DNA of 10,880 bases from an uncultured Caulobacter sp. (GTDB lineage: Bacteria > Pseudomonadota > Alphaproteobacteria > Caulobacterales > Caulobacteraceae), in assembly GCA_937925635.1 (NCBI GenBank), contig CALALX010000038.1:1-10880 (forward strand), given 5' to 3'. This document shows positions 1 to 5,320 of the stretch, one piece after another (the stretch's first letter is position 1; each line of letters begins with the position of its first letter). A program made the position numbers and the translations under genes. The notes under the pieces were generated by a model that was given only the letters and a program-made list of their open reading frames with translations, did not search any database and was not told the DNA's origin.

Positions 1-1
1 C

Positions 2-847
2 CTCTACGACAGCCCGGACGAGGAGGACGAAGAGGAAGAGTCCCCGCCGCCGGCTGCCGAGGTGCCCGCGCCGGCACCGGAGCCGAAGCCGGAGCAGCCG
101 ACGACCGTTCCGCTGCACGTCGTCGCTGAGCTGCGAGCCGAGCGCAAGGCGCTGCTGGAGCAGAACAAGCAGATGCTGGAGCTGCTGGGCAAGGTCCAGC
201 AGCGCGCCGCTGCCACGCCTGGGGCGGCTCCAGAAGACCTGACGCCGAAGCCGGGCGAGAGCGACGGCGAGTTTTTCGGGCGGGTGATCAACCACCTGCT
301 GACAGAGACGCAGGAAACCCGCAAGGAGCGCGAGCGGCGTGCCGAGCGCGAGGCCGCGGCCCTGCAGGAGCAGCAGTACGTCTCCAAGGTCGTCGAGGAC
401 TACCAAGCGTTCAAGGCGAGCGTGGCCCCGGACCTCGTGGAGGCCGGCGACTACCTTGCCAAGCCCATCGCTGACCAGTTGGAGAAGATCTACCCGCCGG
501 AGACGGTGCGGGTGATCATCGGCGGGCTGGAGCGCGACATGCACCAAGCCGCGGAGAAGGCCGGCATGGGCTACGGCGAGTACGTCTGGAAGACGGCCAT
601 CGCCGCCGGCTACGTGCCGCAGGCGGAACGGCAGAAGCAGGAGGTCGCGCAGCAGAAGCGGGTGAAGGCGGAAGCCGCGCGCGGTATCGGCGGCGCTGGC
701 GCGTCTGCCGGCGGCCTGACCCAGATGGAGGCGGTGAAGCTGTTCAACTCCGGCAAGGCCGGGCGAGCGCAGAAGATCGCCGAGCTGGGCGGCATCACGG
801 TCGAGGAGGCGTTTGCCTCAGGCGCGGTACGCAAACTGCGCAAATAA
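2..847 (+). CDS. Probable capsid scaffolding protein (5' end outside window)
   Basis: The frame is open from the first bases, so the gene starts upstream; the GTG at 62 is internal. The visible 281 residues begin with a very acidic, proline-rich stretch (LYDSPDEEDEEEESPPP, then repeated Pro/Ala/Glu to about residue 36). A Leu/Glu/Lys/Gln-rich helix likely to form a coiled coil follows (about 40-68), then a charged helical middle, and a basic C-terminal end (about 240-281, ending RKLRK). Acidic N-terminus, coiled coil and small basic C-terminal helix are typical of tailed-phage scaffolds, which line the procapsid and leave before or during DNA packaging. Its place directly before the major capsid gene is the strongest support. 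Scaffolds diverge fast, so the call rests on composition and position, not on a recognised motif. A protease-scaffold fusion is possible if an enzymatic domain lies upstream. The gene ends in TAA. Confidence 0.72.
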   Translation, partial: LYDSPDEEDEEEESPPPAAEVPAPAPEPKPEQPTTVPLHVVAELRAERKALLEQNKQMLELLGKVQQRAAATPGAAPEDLTPKPGESDGEFFGRVINHLLTETQETRKERERRAEREAAALQEQQYVSKVVEDYQAFKASVAPDLVEAGDYLAKPIADQLEKIYPPETVRVIIGGLERDMHQAAEKAGMGYGEYVWKTAIAAGYVPQAERQKQEVAQQKRVKAEAARGIGGAGASAGGLTQMEAVKLFNSGKAGRAQKIAELGGITVEEAFASGAVRKLRK

Positions 848-1000
848 GGTGTTGAATAGCGACCCCCACTAGGGTATTTCCTTAGTGCGCTGACGCCGAG
901 CGATATCGGCGGTCCCGCTGACAACGAGCTGCATCGTTGGTCCCAGGGTTGTGGCCTCTCCCCGTTAAGCGAGGTCGGCAAACGGTGGAGACCAACGGCT
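848..1000 (+). promoter_or_regulatory. Structured non-coding leader of the major capsid gene
   Basis: This 153-nt gap is the only sizeable non-coding stretch in the window. It holds three successive short inverted repeats with 6-nt loops: 867-887 (CACTAGG / CCTTAGTG, one bulge), 894-911 (CGCCGA / TCGGCG) and 922-939 (CAACGA / TCGTTG). It also holds an alternative pairing of 935-945 with 986-997 that covers the capsid Shine-Dalgarno. GGTCCC occurs twice (911-916 and 939-944). None of the hairpins is followed by a T-run, so they do not look like ordinary intrinsic terminators. They could be RNA processing sites, protein-binding sites or parts of a translational switch. The inverted repeats are seen directly; the regulatory role is inferred. 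Confidence 0.5.
935..997 (+). promoter_or_regulatory. Candidate anti-Shine-Dalgarno pairing over the capsid start
   Basis: Bases 935-942 (CGTTGGTC) are a perfect complement of 990-997 (GACCAACG). With A989 bulged out, the helix extends by three pairs, 943-945 (CCA) with 986-988 (TGG). It would therefore bury the capsid Shine-Dalgarno (GGTGGAG, 984-990) and end 3 nt before the GTG start. The arm 935-939 is also the right arm of the upstream hairpin 922-939, so the two structures exclude each other. Segments 920-930 and 990-1000 resemble each other (GACAACGAGCT and GACCAACGGCT), which is why both can claim the same partner. Confidence 0.4.
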
Positions 1001-2056
1001 GTGGCCGACTATTTCCCCACGACCGACGCGAACAGCGTCAAGATTTGGGAGACGCAGCTTCAGGCTGCTGTTCTCGCCAAAACCATCATGAAGCCGTACA
1101 TCGGCGGCAACTCCGCGATCATCTCGGAGCGGTCGGCGAAGGGTCGCAAGAAGGGCGACACGGTTTACTACAACCTGCGCGCGCCCATCGACGGCGAAGG
1201 CAAGGTCGGGTCCGAAACCCTGGAGGGCTTCGAGGAAGACCTGACCATCCATCAGGCGTCGATGGTGATCAACCTCAGCCGGCACGCGGTATTCGTCGGC
1301 GACGAGATTTCCGAGGAGCGCTACCCGTGGGACGACCTCCGCGAGGAGGCGAAGGACGCGATCTCCGAATGGGGCGCGCGGCGTCTCGAACAGGCGATCA
1401 TGAACCACGCCTGCGGCTTCACTCCGGCGAACGCGCTGCACGTCACCCGGCGTGGCCACAACACCGTGGTCGCCCCCACGTCCAGCACGCGCATCCTGCG
1501 GGCCGGCTCCGCTTCCACTGACGAGGGCCTCGGCTCCGGGGACAAGTTCACCCTGCAGCTCATCGACTTCGCGCGGGAGCGGGCCTTCAAGGAGGAGAGC
1601 TCGGCGTTCCGCATCGAGCCCGGAGATGGCCGCAAGTACGTCTGCATCCTGTCGCCCGAGCAACTCACCGACCTCCGCGACGACGACCGCTGGGAAGCGA
1701 TCCAGCGCGCCGCCCTGGCCCGGTCGGCCAGCAACCCGCTCTACGAGTTCGCCGCCGGCGAGTACAACGACACGATCTTCGTGCCGAGCCAGTGGGTCAC
1801 GCAGGGCGTCAACAGCAGCACGGGCGCTGCCGTTGCCGACACCCGCAGGGCCGTTTTCCTCGGGCAGAACGCGCTGTCCATCGCCTGGGGCCGCCAGTAC
1901 GGCGGCGGGGCCTGGAAGTGGGTCGAGTCCATGCGGGACTACGACGACAAGCGGTACGTCGCCGCGAAGCTCCTGTGGGGCGTCAAGAAGGACGTCTTCA
2001 ACTCCACCGATCGCGGCTGCATCGTCATCTCGACGTATGCAAAAGCGCACGCTTAA
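1001..2056 (+). CDS. Major capsid protein, N4-gp56 family
   Basis: The 351-aa product is the shell subunit of the phage head. The sequence reads like the N4-gp56 family of HK97-fold capsid proteins. It has an N-terminal segment MADYFPTTDANSVKIWE; a GRKKGDTVYYNLRAPIDGEG block (residues 48-67); a TLEGFEEDL motif (73-81); an SRHAVFVGDEISEERYPWDD region (93-112); and EAKDAISEWGARRLEQAIMN (116-135) followed by HACGF. The length fits the family. The start is GTG, chosen because no in-frame ATG lies upstream, the N-terminus matches the family pattern, and a GGTGGAG Shine-Dalgarno lies at 984-990, 10 nt upstream. The next ATG (residue 30) would remove conserved sequence. A GTG start with a rather distant Shine-Dalgarno is unexpected for the most abundant virion protein and may relate to the structured leader. 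The scaffold lies upstream and a probable decoration protein follows. Confidence 0.93.
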   Translation: MADYFPTTDANSVKIWETQLQAAVLAKTIMKPYIGGNSAIISERSAKGRKKGDTVYYNLRAPIDGEGKVGSETLEGFEEDLTIHQASMVINLSRHAVFVGDEISEERYPWDDLREEAKDAISEWGARRLEQAIMNHACGFTPANALHVTRRGHNTVVAPTSSTRILRAGSASTDEGLGSGDKFTLQLIDFARERAFKEESSAFRIEPGDGRKYVCILSPEQLTDLRDDDRWEAIQRAALARSASNPLYEFAAGEYNDTIFVPSQWVTQGVNSSTGAAVADTRRAVFLGQNALSIAWGRQYGGGAWKWVESMRDYDDKRYVAAKLLWGVKKDVFNSTDRGCIVISTYAKAHA

Positions 2057-2061
2057 GGAGG
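2055..2061 (+). promoter_or_regulatory. Strong Shine-Dalgarno overlapping the capsid stop codon
   Basis: AAGGAGG lies 7 nt before the ATG at 2069, and its first two bases are the last two of the capsid TAA. It fixes the start of the small beta-rich protein and allows terminating ribosomes to pass on directly. Confidence 0.85.
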
Positions 2062-2068
2062 GCTGAGA

Positions 2069-2494
2069 ATGCCTACTGGCGTCACCGGGTCCAAGGCCCT
2101 CCGTCACCACCTGCCGATGCCGAAATGCGTGTCGGCGAGCTTCGCCTACAACACCAGCGGCATCGCGTCCGGGGTATCGACCGGCGTCATCATCCCGAAG
2201 GGGGCGACGATCACCTACGCCGCCGTCATCGTGGATACGGTGTTCAACGGCGGCACCACGAACGTCGTGACGGTCGGCTACGGGGCCAACCTGAACGAGA
2301 TCTTCGACGCTTCGACCTCCGGGTCGTCCGTCACCGAGGGCACCGCCGGTGTCTACACCTCGGCGGCGGCGCTGGCCCTGAGGTTCACGGCGGATCAGGA
2401 GGTCAAGGTCAAGTACACCCAATCCGGCACCGCCGCCAGCACCGGCGCGGCCCGACTGGTCATCGTCTACGTGGAAGAGGGGCCGACCCTCTAG
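2069..2494 (+). CDS. Small beta-rich virion protein, candidate head decoration or head fibre
   Basis: The 141-aa product is rich in Thr, Ser, Gly, Val and Ala, with few charges and no enzyme motif. Alternating hydrophobic stretches such as IIPKGATITYAAVIVDTVFN (41-60), NVVTVGYGANLNEIFDA (65-81) and ARLVIVYVEE (128-137) suggest a compact beta-sandwich. The pattern 'IPKGA...VDT.F..GT....VG' resembles small phage virion proteins usually left as hypothetical. The start is firm: AAGGAGG at 2055-2061 overlaps the capsid TAA stop and sits 7 nt before the ATG, the best Shine-Dalgarno in the window. A strong RBS directly behind the capsid gene suggests high-copy expression, as for a protein that decorates the capsid. 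Decoration or head fibre is inference from size, fold impression and position. Confidence 0.75.
   Translation: MPTGVTGSKALRHHLPMPKCVSASFAYNTSGIASGVSTGVIIPKGATITYAAVIVDTVFNGGTTNVVTVGYGANLNEIFDASTSGSSVTEGTAGVYTSAAALALRFTADQEVKVKYTQSGTAASTGAARLVIVYVEEGPTL
2476..2492 (+). promoter_or_regulatory. Hairpin masking the adaptor ribosome binding site
   Basis: AGAGGG (2476-2481) and CCCTCT (2487-2492) form a perfect 6-bp stem with a 5-nt loop. The left arm contains the only purine-rich Shine-Dalgarno candidate (GGAAGAGGGG, 2473-2482) for the adaptor ATG at 2496. The right arm ends on the first base of the upstream TAG stop. A ribosome finishing the upstream gene would open the stem, so the arrangement fits translational coupling. 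There is no T-run, so a terminator is unlikely. Confidence 0.45.
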
Positions 2495-2495
2495 C

Positions 2496-3116
2496 ATGAC
2501 GACCTTCCTTCGCCTCCAGGATGTTATCGCTTCGGAGACGAGGTTCGTTGATCGGGCGGCGGATCTGAAGGCCGATGAGGTCACGCAGATCCGCCTCCAC
2601 ATCAACGAGGCGATCAAGGCGCACCAGCAGGATGCATTCTGGTTCAACCAGCAACTGTGGGAGCGCGAGACGGAGGCGGGGCAGGAATTCTACGCGCTGC
2701 CAGCGGAGTATGTGGCCGGGCTCACCGTGAGCATCGCCACGCCGCGCCGGAAGCTGCGGTCGATCTCGAACGACACCATGGAAGGCTGGGAGCCGGGCGA
2801 ACGGGCTATGCCAACGCATTTCGCGCTTTTCGCCAACCAGTACCGGCTCTATCCGATCCCGGACAAGGTTTACACGATCAGGCTGTGGGGCGTCCGTTCG
2901 TACGAGCCCCTCGTTGCGGACGATGACTCGAACGCATGGCTCCAGTTTGCGTTCGAGCTGATCCGCGAGGCCGCCAAGGCGAGGGTGTTTTATTCCATGC
3001 TGCACGATCAGGAGAACGCCGCCATCGCCCAGGCCAACGCTGTTTCCGCCCGCGCCGACCTTGCCGCCGAGACGCGCCGCCGGCAGCCGCCCCAGGAGAT
3101 CAGGCCATTCCTGTAG
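2496..3116 (+). CDS. Head-to-tail adaptor protein
   Basis: The 206-aa product matches the pattern of podovirus adaptor proteins that dock under the portal and connect it to the nozzle (the role of P22 gp4 or T7 gp11). It opens with a helical region (residues 1-45, containing DVIASETRFVDRAADLKADEV and a following INEAIKAHQ helix). An aromatic segment DAFWFNQQLW (46-55) and a beta region come next: EFYALPAEYV (64-73), then a FALFANQYRLYPIPD segment (108-122). The protein closes with a long helix rich in Ala, Arg and Glu. The Tyr-x-Leu-Pro and 'YRLYPIPD' elements are typical of the family. It starts 1 nt after the upstream stop, and its last 10 nt overlap the nozzle gene if that gene starts at ATT 3107. 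The RBS lies inside a small hairpin. The family call is recognition by pattern, supported by position before the nozzle gene. Confidence 0.8.
   Translation: MTTFLRLQDVIASETRFVDRAADLKADEVTQIRLHINEAIKAHQQDAFWFNQQLWERETEAGQEFYALPAEYVAGLTVSIATPRRKLRSISNDTMEGWEPGERAMPTHFALFANQYRLYPIPDKVYTIRLWGVRSYEPLVADDDSNAWLQFAFELIREAAKARVFYSMLHDQENAAIAQANAVSARADLAAETRRRQPPQEIRPFL
3094..3098 (+). promoter_or_regulatory. Shine-Dalgarno supporting an ATT start
   Basis: AGGAG at 3094-3098 lies inside the adaptor gene, 8 nt before the in-frame ATT at 3107. No ATG, GTG, TTG or CTG codon lies in the nozzle frame at a useful distance. This site is the main reason for placing the nozzle start at 3107. Confidence 0.6.
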
Positions 3117-4612
3117 AGCCCTTCGCCGAATGGCTCCCCGACCAAGCGCCCATCGCTGGCGGCATGGTGCAGGCGAGGAATGTCTTGCCGATGGCGGGCG
3201 GAGGATACGGCCCGTTCCCCTCGCCGGTGGACGCCGGCATTGCCCTGCCCGGGGAGTCCCGCGGCGGCATCACCGCGTCCGTGCCGGGCGGGGCGACCTT
3301 CACCTACGTCGGCACGCAGACTGCGATTTACGTTCGCAGCGGCGACACCTCCGGCTGGACCAACGTGTCGAAGCCGGGCGGGTACGCGCTTGGCGATGCC
3401 GGCTGGGAATTCGTTCAGTACGGCACCAAGGTCATCGCCGTCGGCGGTCCTTCCGTGCCGATCCAGGTGAATGAGGTCGGTGGCCCGGCCTTCGCCGACA
3501 TGATCCCGCCGTCGAGCGCACGCAGGCCGCGCGCCTACCACATCGCGCTGATCTACGGCATCCCGGTCCTGGCGCACACCTTCGACGATCAGGACGGCGA
3601 GCAGCCGAACCGCGTGTGGTGGCCGCAGATCATCCAGATCCCGAACCTTGAGAACTGGGCTCCGAACCTGTCCACGTTTGCCGGCTACAGCGGCTCCCTG
3701 CCCCAAGCGGGTGACGGTGCGATCCGGGCGGTGATCGGCGGCGAGGTCGGCATCATCTGGTCCGAGCGGGCCATCTACCGGATGCGCTACCTCGGGTCCG
3801 CGCCGAAGATCTTCGACATCGAGCGCGTCGAGCGCGGGCGGGGCCCCATCGCGGCCGGCGCGGTCATCGACGATGGCCGCATGACCTACTTCATCGACCG
3901 CGACGGCTTCTACGCCTTCGATGGGCAGCAGGCCACACCCATCGGCCACGGCAAGGTGAACCGCGCCATCGCCAGACGGATGAACACTGGCGCGGTGGAC
4001 ACGATCAAGTCGGCCACCATCCCCGGCCTCGCCGTGGTGATGTGGGCGCTGCCGCTGGACGGGTCGCCAAAGCCGAACAAGCTGATCGCCTACTCGGTCA
4101 ACGACGGGCGCTTCACTGAGATCGACCTGGGCGCTTCGCTGGTTCTGGAAACGGCTTCGCCCGGCATCTCGTGGGACGAGGAACCGTGGGCGTCCCGTCC
4201 GCTCGATCAGGAGCCGTGGGCCAGCTACGTGTGGGACTCGCCGTCCTTCCTGGGCGGCGACCGCACCCTGACGATGTTCGACAGCGCCGGCAAGATGTTC
4301 TTCCTCACCGGCGCGGGGCTGCCGGCGCTCTTGGAGACGCAGGAGGTCGCCCCGTTCGAGCCGTACGTGGCCGAGTGGACAGACCCGCGCCCGGTGGTGG
4401 ACGACGCCTCCGCCGGCACCACGGTCAGCGTCGGCGTGCGCTCGTCCGTTGCCGAGGAGGTGTTCTGGGGGCCGGACACGAAGCTGAACCGGATCGGCTT
4501 TGCGCCGGTCCGCGAGCGCGGCGTCTACACCCGGATGCGCCTGAAGATCCCGGCGGGGTTCCGCCACGCCATCGGCATCGCCGCCACTCCGCGCAAGGGG
4601 GGGCTGGCATGA
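3107..4612 (+). CDS. Tail nozzle / packaged-DNA stabilisation protein (P22 gp10 or T7 gp12 type)
   Basis: The 501-aa product probably forms the hexameric beta-propeller-like nozzle at the tail tip. Visible family landmarks, counted from the ATT start, are PFAEWLPDQ (5-13), NVLPMAGGGYGPFPSP (25-40), WTNVSKPGGYALGDAGWEFVQYG (split around residues 84-106), a GDGAIRAVIGGEVGIIWSE strand pair (212-230), IYRMRYLG (233-240), the IERVERGRGPIAAGAV block (248-263) and the DRDGFYAFDG (274-283) plus GKVNR (292-296) strands. A short duplication EPWAS occurs at 359-363 and 369-373. The reading frame extends back to 2936, but that part overlaps the adaptor and reads as arginine-rich shadow. ATT 3107 keeps the whole conserved N-terminus and has AGGAG 8 nt upstream; the first ATG (3164) would delete EWLPDQ and has no Shine-Dalgarno. 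The end overlaps the next gene as ATGA. Confidence 0.82.
   Translation: MPVEPFAEWLPDQAPIAGGMVQARNVLPMAGGGYGPFPSPVDAGIALPGESRGGITASVPGGATFTYVGTQTAIYVRSGDTSGWTNVSKPGGYALGDAGWEFVQYGTKVIAVGGPSVPIQVNEVGGPAFADMIPPSSARRPRAYHIALIYGIPVLAHTFDDQDGEQPNRVWWPQIIQIPNLENWAPNLSTFAGYSGSLPQAGDGAIRAVIGGEVGIIWSERAIYRMRYLGSAPKIFDIERVERGRGPIAAGAVIDDGRMTYFIDRDGFYAFDGQQATPIGHGKVNRAIARRMNTGAVDTIKSATIPGLAVVMWALPLDGSPKPNKLIAYSVNDGRFTEIDLGASLVLETASPGISWDEEPWASRPLDQEPWASYVWDSPSFLGGDRTLTMFDSAGKMFFLTGAGLPALLETQEVAPFEPYVAEWTDPRPVVDDASAGTTVSVGVRSSVAEEVFWGPDTKLNRIGFAPVRERGVYTRMRLKIPAGFRHAIGIAATPRKGGLA
4597..4603 (+). other. G7 run, possible -1 slippery heptamer
   Basis: In the nozzle frame the run is read AAG GGG GGG CTG, so it includes a perfectly phased G_GGG_GGG heptamer. 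A -1 slip leads into the next gene's frame, which has no stop between the slip and its ATG at 4609. The same purines are also the likely Shine-Dalgarno for that ATG (about 5-8 nt away), so the run may have only that role. Confidence 0.4.
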
Positions 4613-4881
4613 GCGTCGTTGCTCCGACCGCACCGCCGCGGCAGATCGCCGAGGCGCTGAACGACTTCTCGGTCCGCTTCTCCGGCGGGCAGGTCACGCT
4701 CGGCAGCGGGACCGCCACCATCGTGCAGGACCCGCGGGTCGGGCCGCTGTCGCTGGTGTTCCTGACGCCGCTGTCTGCCGGCGCGGCGCTGGGCAGGCCG
4801 GTGCCGGGCGACGGCTTTTTCACCATCGAGCATGGCTCACAGGCGGGGCAGGTTCTTGGGTACTTCGTCTTTACAGCGTGA
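4609..4881 (+). CDS. Small beta-type virion protein of unknown role
   Basis: The 90-aa product starts at the ATG that overlaps the nozzle stop (ATGA). The frame is open further upstream, but that part is shadow of the nozzle gene. Residues 22-90 carry a pattern seen in many small phage proteins and fibre segments: VRFSGGQVTLGSGTATIVQD (22-41), RVGPLSLVFLTPLS (43-56), a short Gly/Pro loop, then GDGFFTIEHGSQAGQVLGYFVFTA (two final strands). This suggests a small all-beta domain that may trimerise or attach to a tail component. Residues 1-21 (PTAPPRQIAEALNDF) would be a linker or helix. The AAGGGGGGG run just upstream serves as RBS. Coupled translation with the nozzle gene, and possibly a frameshift fusion to it, suggests that it works at the tail. 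The function is unknown. Confidence 0.72.
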   Translation: MSVVAPTAPPRQIAEALNDFSVRFSGGQVTLGSGTATIVQDPRVGPLSLVFLTPLSAGAALGRPVPGDGFFTIEHGSQAGQVLGYFVFTA

Positions 4882-5320
4882 TCCATACACGGCAGTGCGA
4901 GTGCCGGCGCACGAGGTCCACGACGCGTGGGCCATCGCCAGACCGTTCGTCCTGCGCGCTCACAACAGCCGCTGCGCCACAGGAGACGCCTTTCTGGAGG
5001 ACATCTACGCGCGGGTGCTGCTTGGTGACTCCGGACCGCTCCGCGCCGCTCTGTGGCTCGCCTACTGCGGCACGGAGGCTGTCGGCGCGATGATCACGCA
5101 GGAAGTCCGCTACGAGCGAGGCTCGGTAATGCAGATCCCCTACCTCGCCGGCGACAGCTTCGAGGATTGGGTGCACTTGCTGAACGACGTGCTCGCCGAC
5201 GCGGCCCGGCGCGGGCTGCCGGAAGTCGAGCTGCTGGCGAGGGAGGGGTTCGGGCCGGTCCTCGCCGATTATGGGGCGGAGAAGAAATGGACGCTCTTCA
5301 GGCTGAAGGCGGGTGAGTGA
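4832..5320 (+). CDS. GNAT-like protein of phage structural modules
   Basis: The 162-aa product (from ATG 4832) resembles small proteins with an acetyltransferase-like alpha/beta fold often placed between tail and ejection genes in podoviruses. Seen here are RVPAHEVHDAWAIARPFV (23-40) as first strand and helix, AALWLAYCGTEAVGAMITQEV (strands, near 72-92), VMQIPYLAGDSFEDWVHLLN (99-118) and EVELLAREGFGPVLADYG (131-148), followed by a last strand WTLFRLK. The usual acetyl-CoA loop (Q/R-x-x-G-x-G/A) is absent, replaced by LAGDSFEDW, so activity is doubtful. The start is uncertain: ATG 4832 overlaps the previous gene by 50 nt and has no Shine-Dalgarno, while TTG 4856, GTG 4895 or GTG 4901 would give a protein beginning closer to the conserved 'VRVPAHEV'. 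The stop overlaps the next start as TGATG. Confidence 0.72.
   Translation: MAHRRGRFLGTSSLQRDPYTAVRVPAHEVHDAWAIARPFVLRAHNSRCATGDAFLEDIYARVLLGDSGPLRAALWLAYCGTEAVGAMITQEVRYERGSVMQIPYLAGDSFEDWVHLLNDVLADAARRGLPEVELLAREGFGPVLADYGAEKKWTLFRLKAGE

Noticed and set aside
852..880. Sigma70-like promoter TTGAAT - 17 nt - TATTTC before the capsid gene
   Set aside because: Spacing is ideal, but the -10 element is poor (TAT matches only) and lies in a hairpin loop. Such matches are common, so it is not called as a feature.
867..887. Intrinsic terminator after the scaffold gene
   Set aside because: The stem is short with a bulge and no T-run follows, so it does not fit a Rho-independent terminator.
937..1521. 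Forward open frame of 194 codons starting in the capsid leader
   Set aside because: It overlaps the capsid gene in another frame and reads as Arg/Gly/His-rich shadow sequence. The capsid frame is certain.
965..2647. Long open frame on the - strand (560 codons)
   Set aside because: It lies wholly opposite the capsid, small beta-rich and adaptor genes. Its Arg/Asp/Gly/Val-rich composition is what the antisense of GC-biased codons gives. No recognisable domain is visible.
2936..3106. Upstream extension of the nozzle frame to ATG 2936
   Set aside because: It would overlap the adaptor gene by 181 nt and add an Arg/Pro-rich stretch unlike the family's N-terminus. The conserved part begins just after 3107.
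3008..4633. Long open frame on the - strand (541 codons)
   Set aside because: It is antisense to the nozzle gene, with low-complexity Arg/Asp/His/Ala-rich sequence. The + strand frame has clear family motifs.
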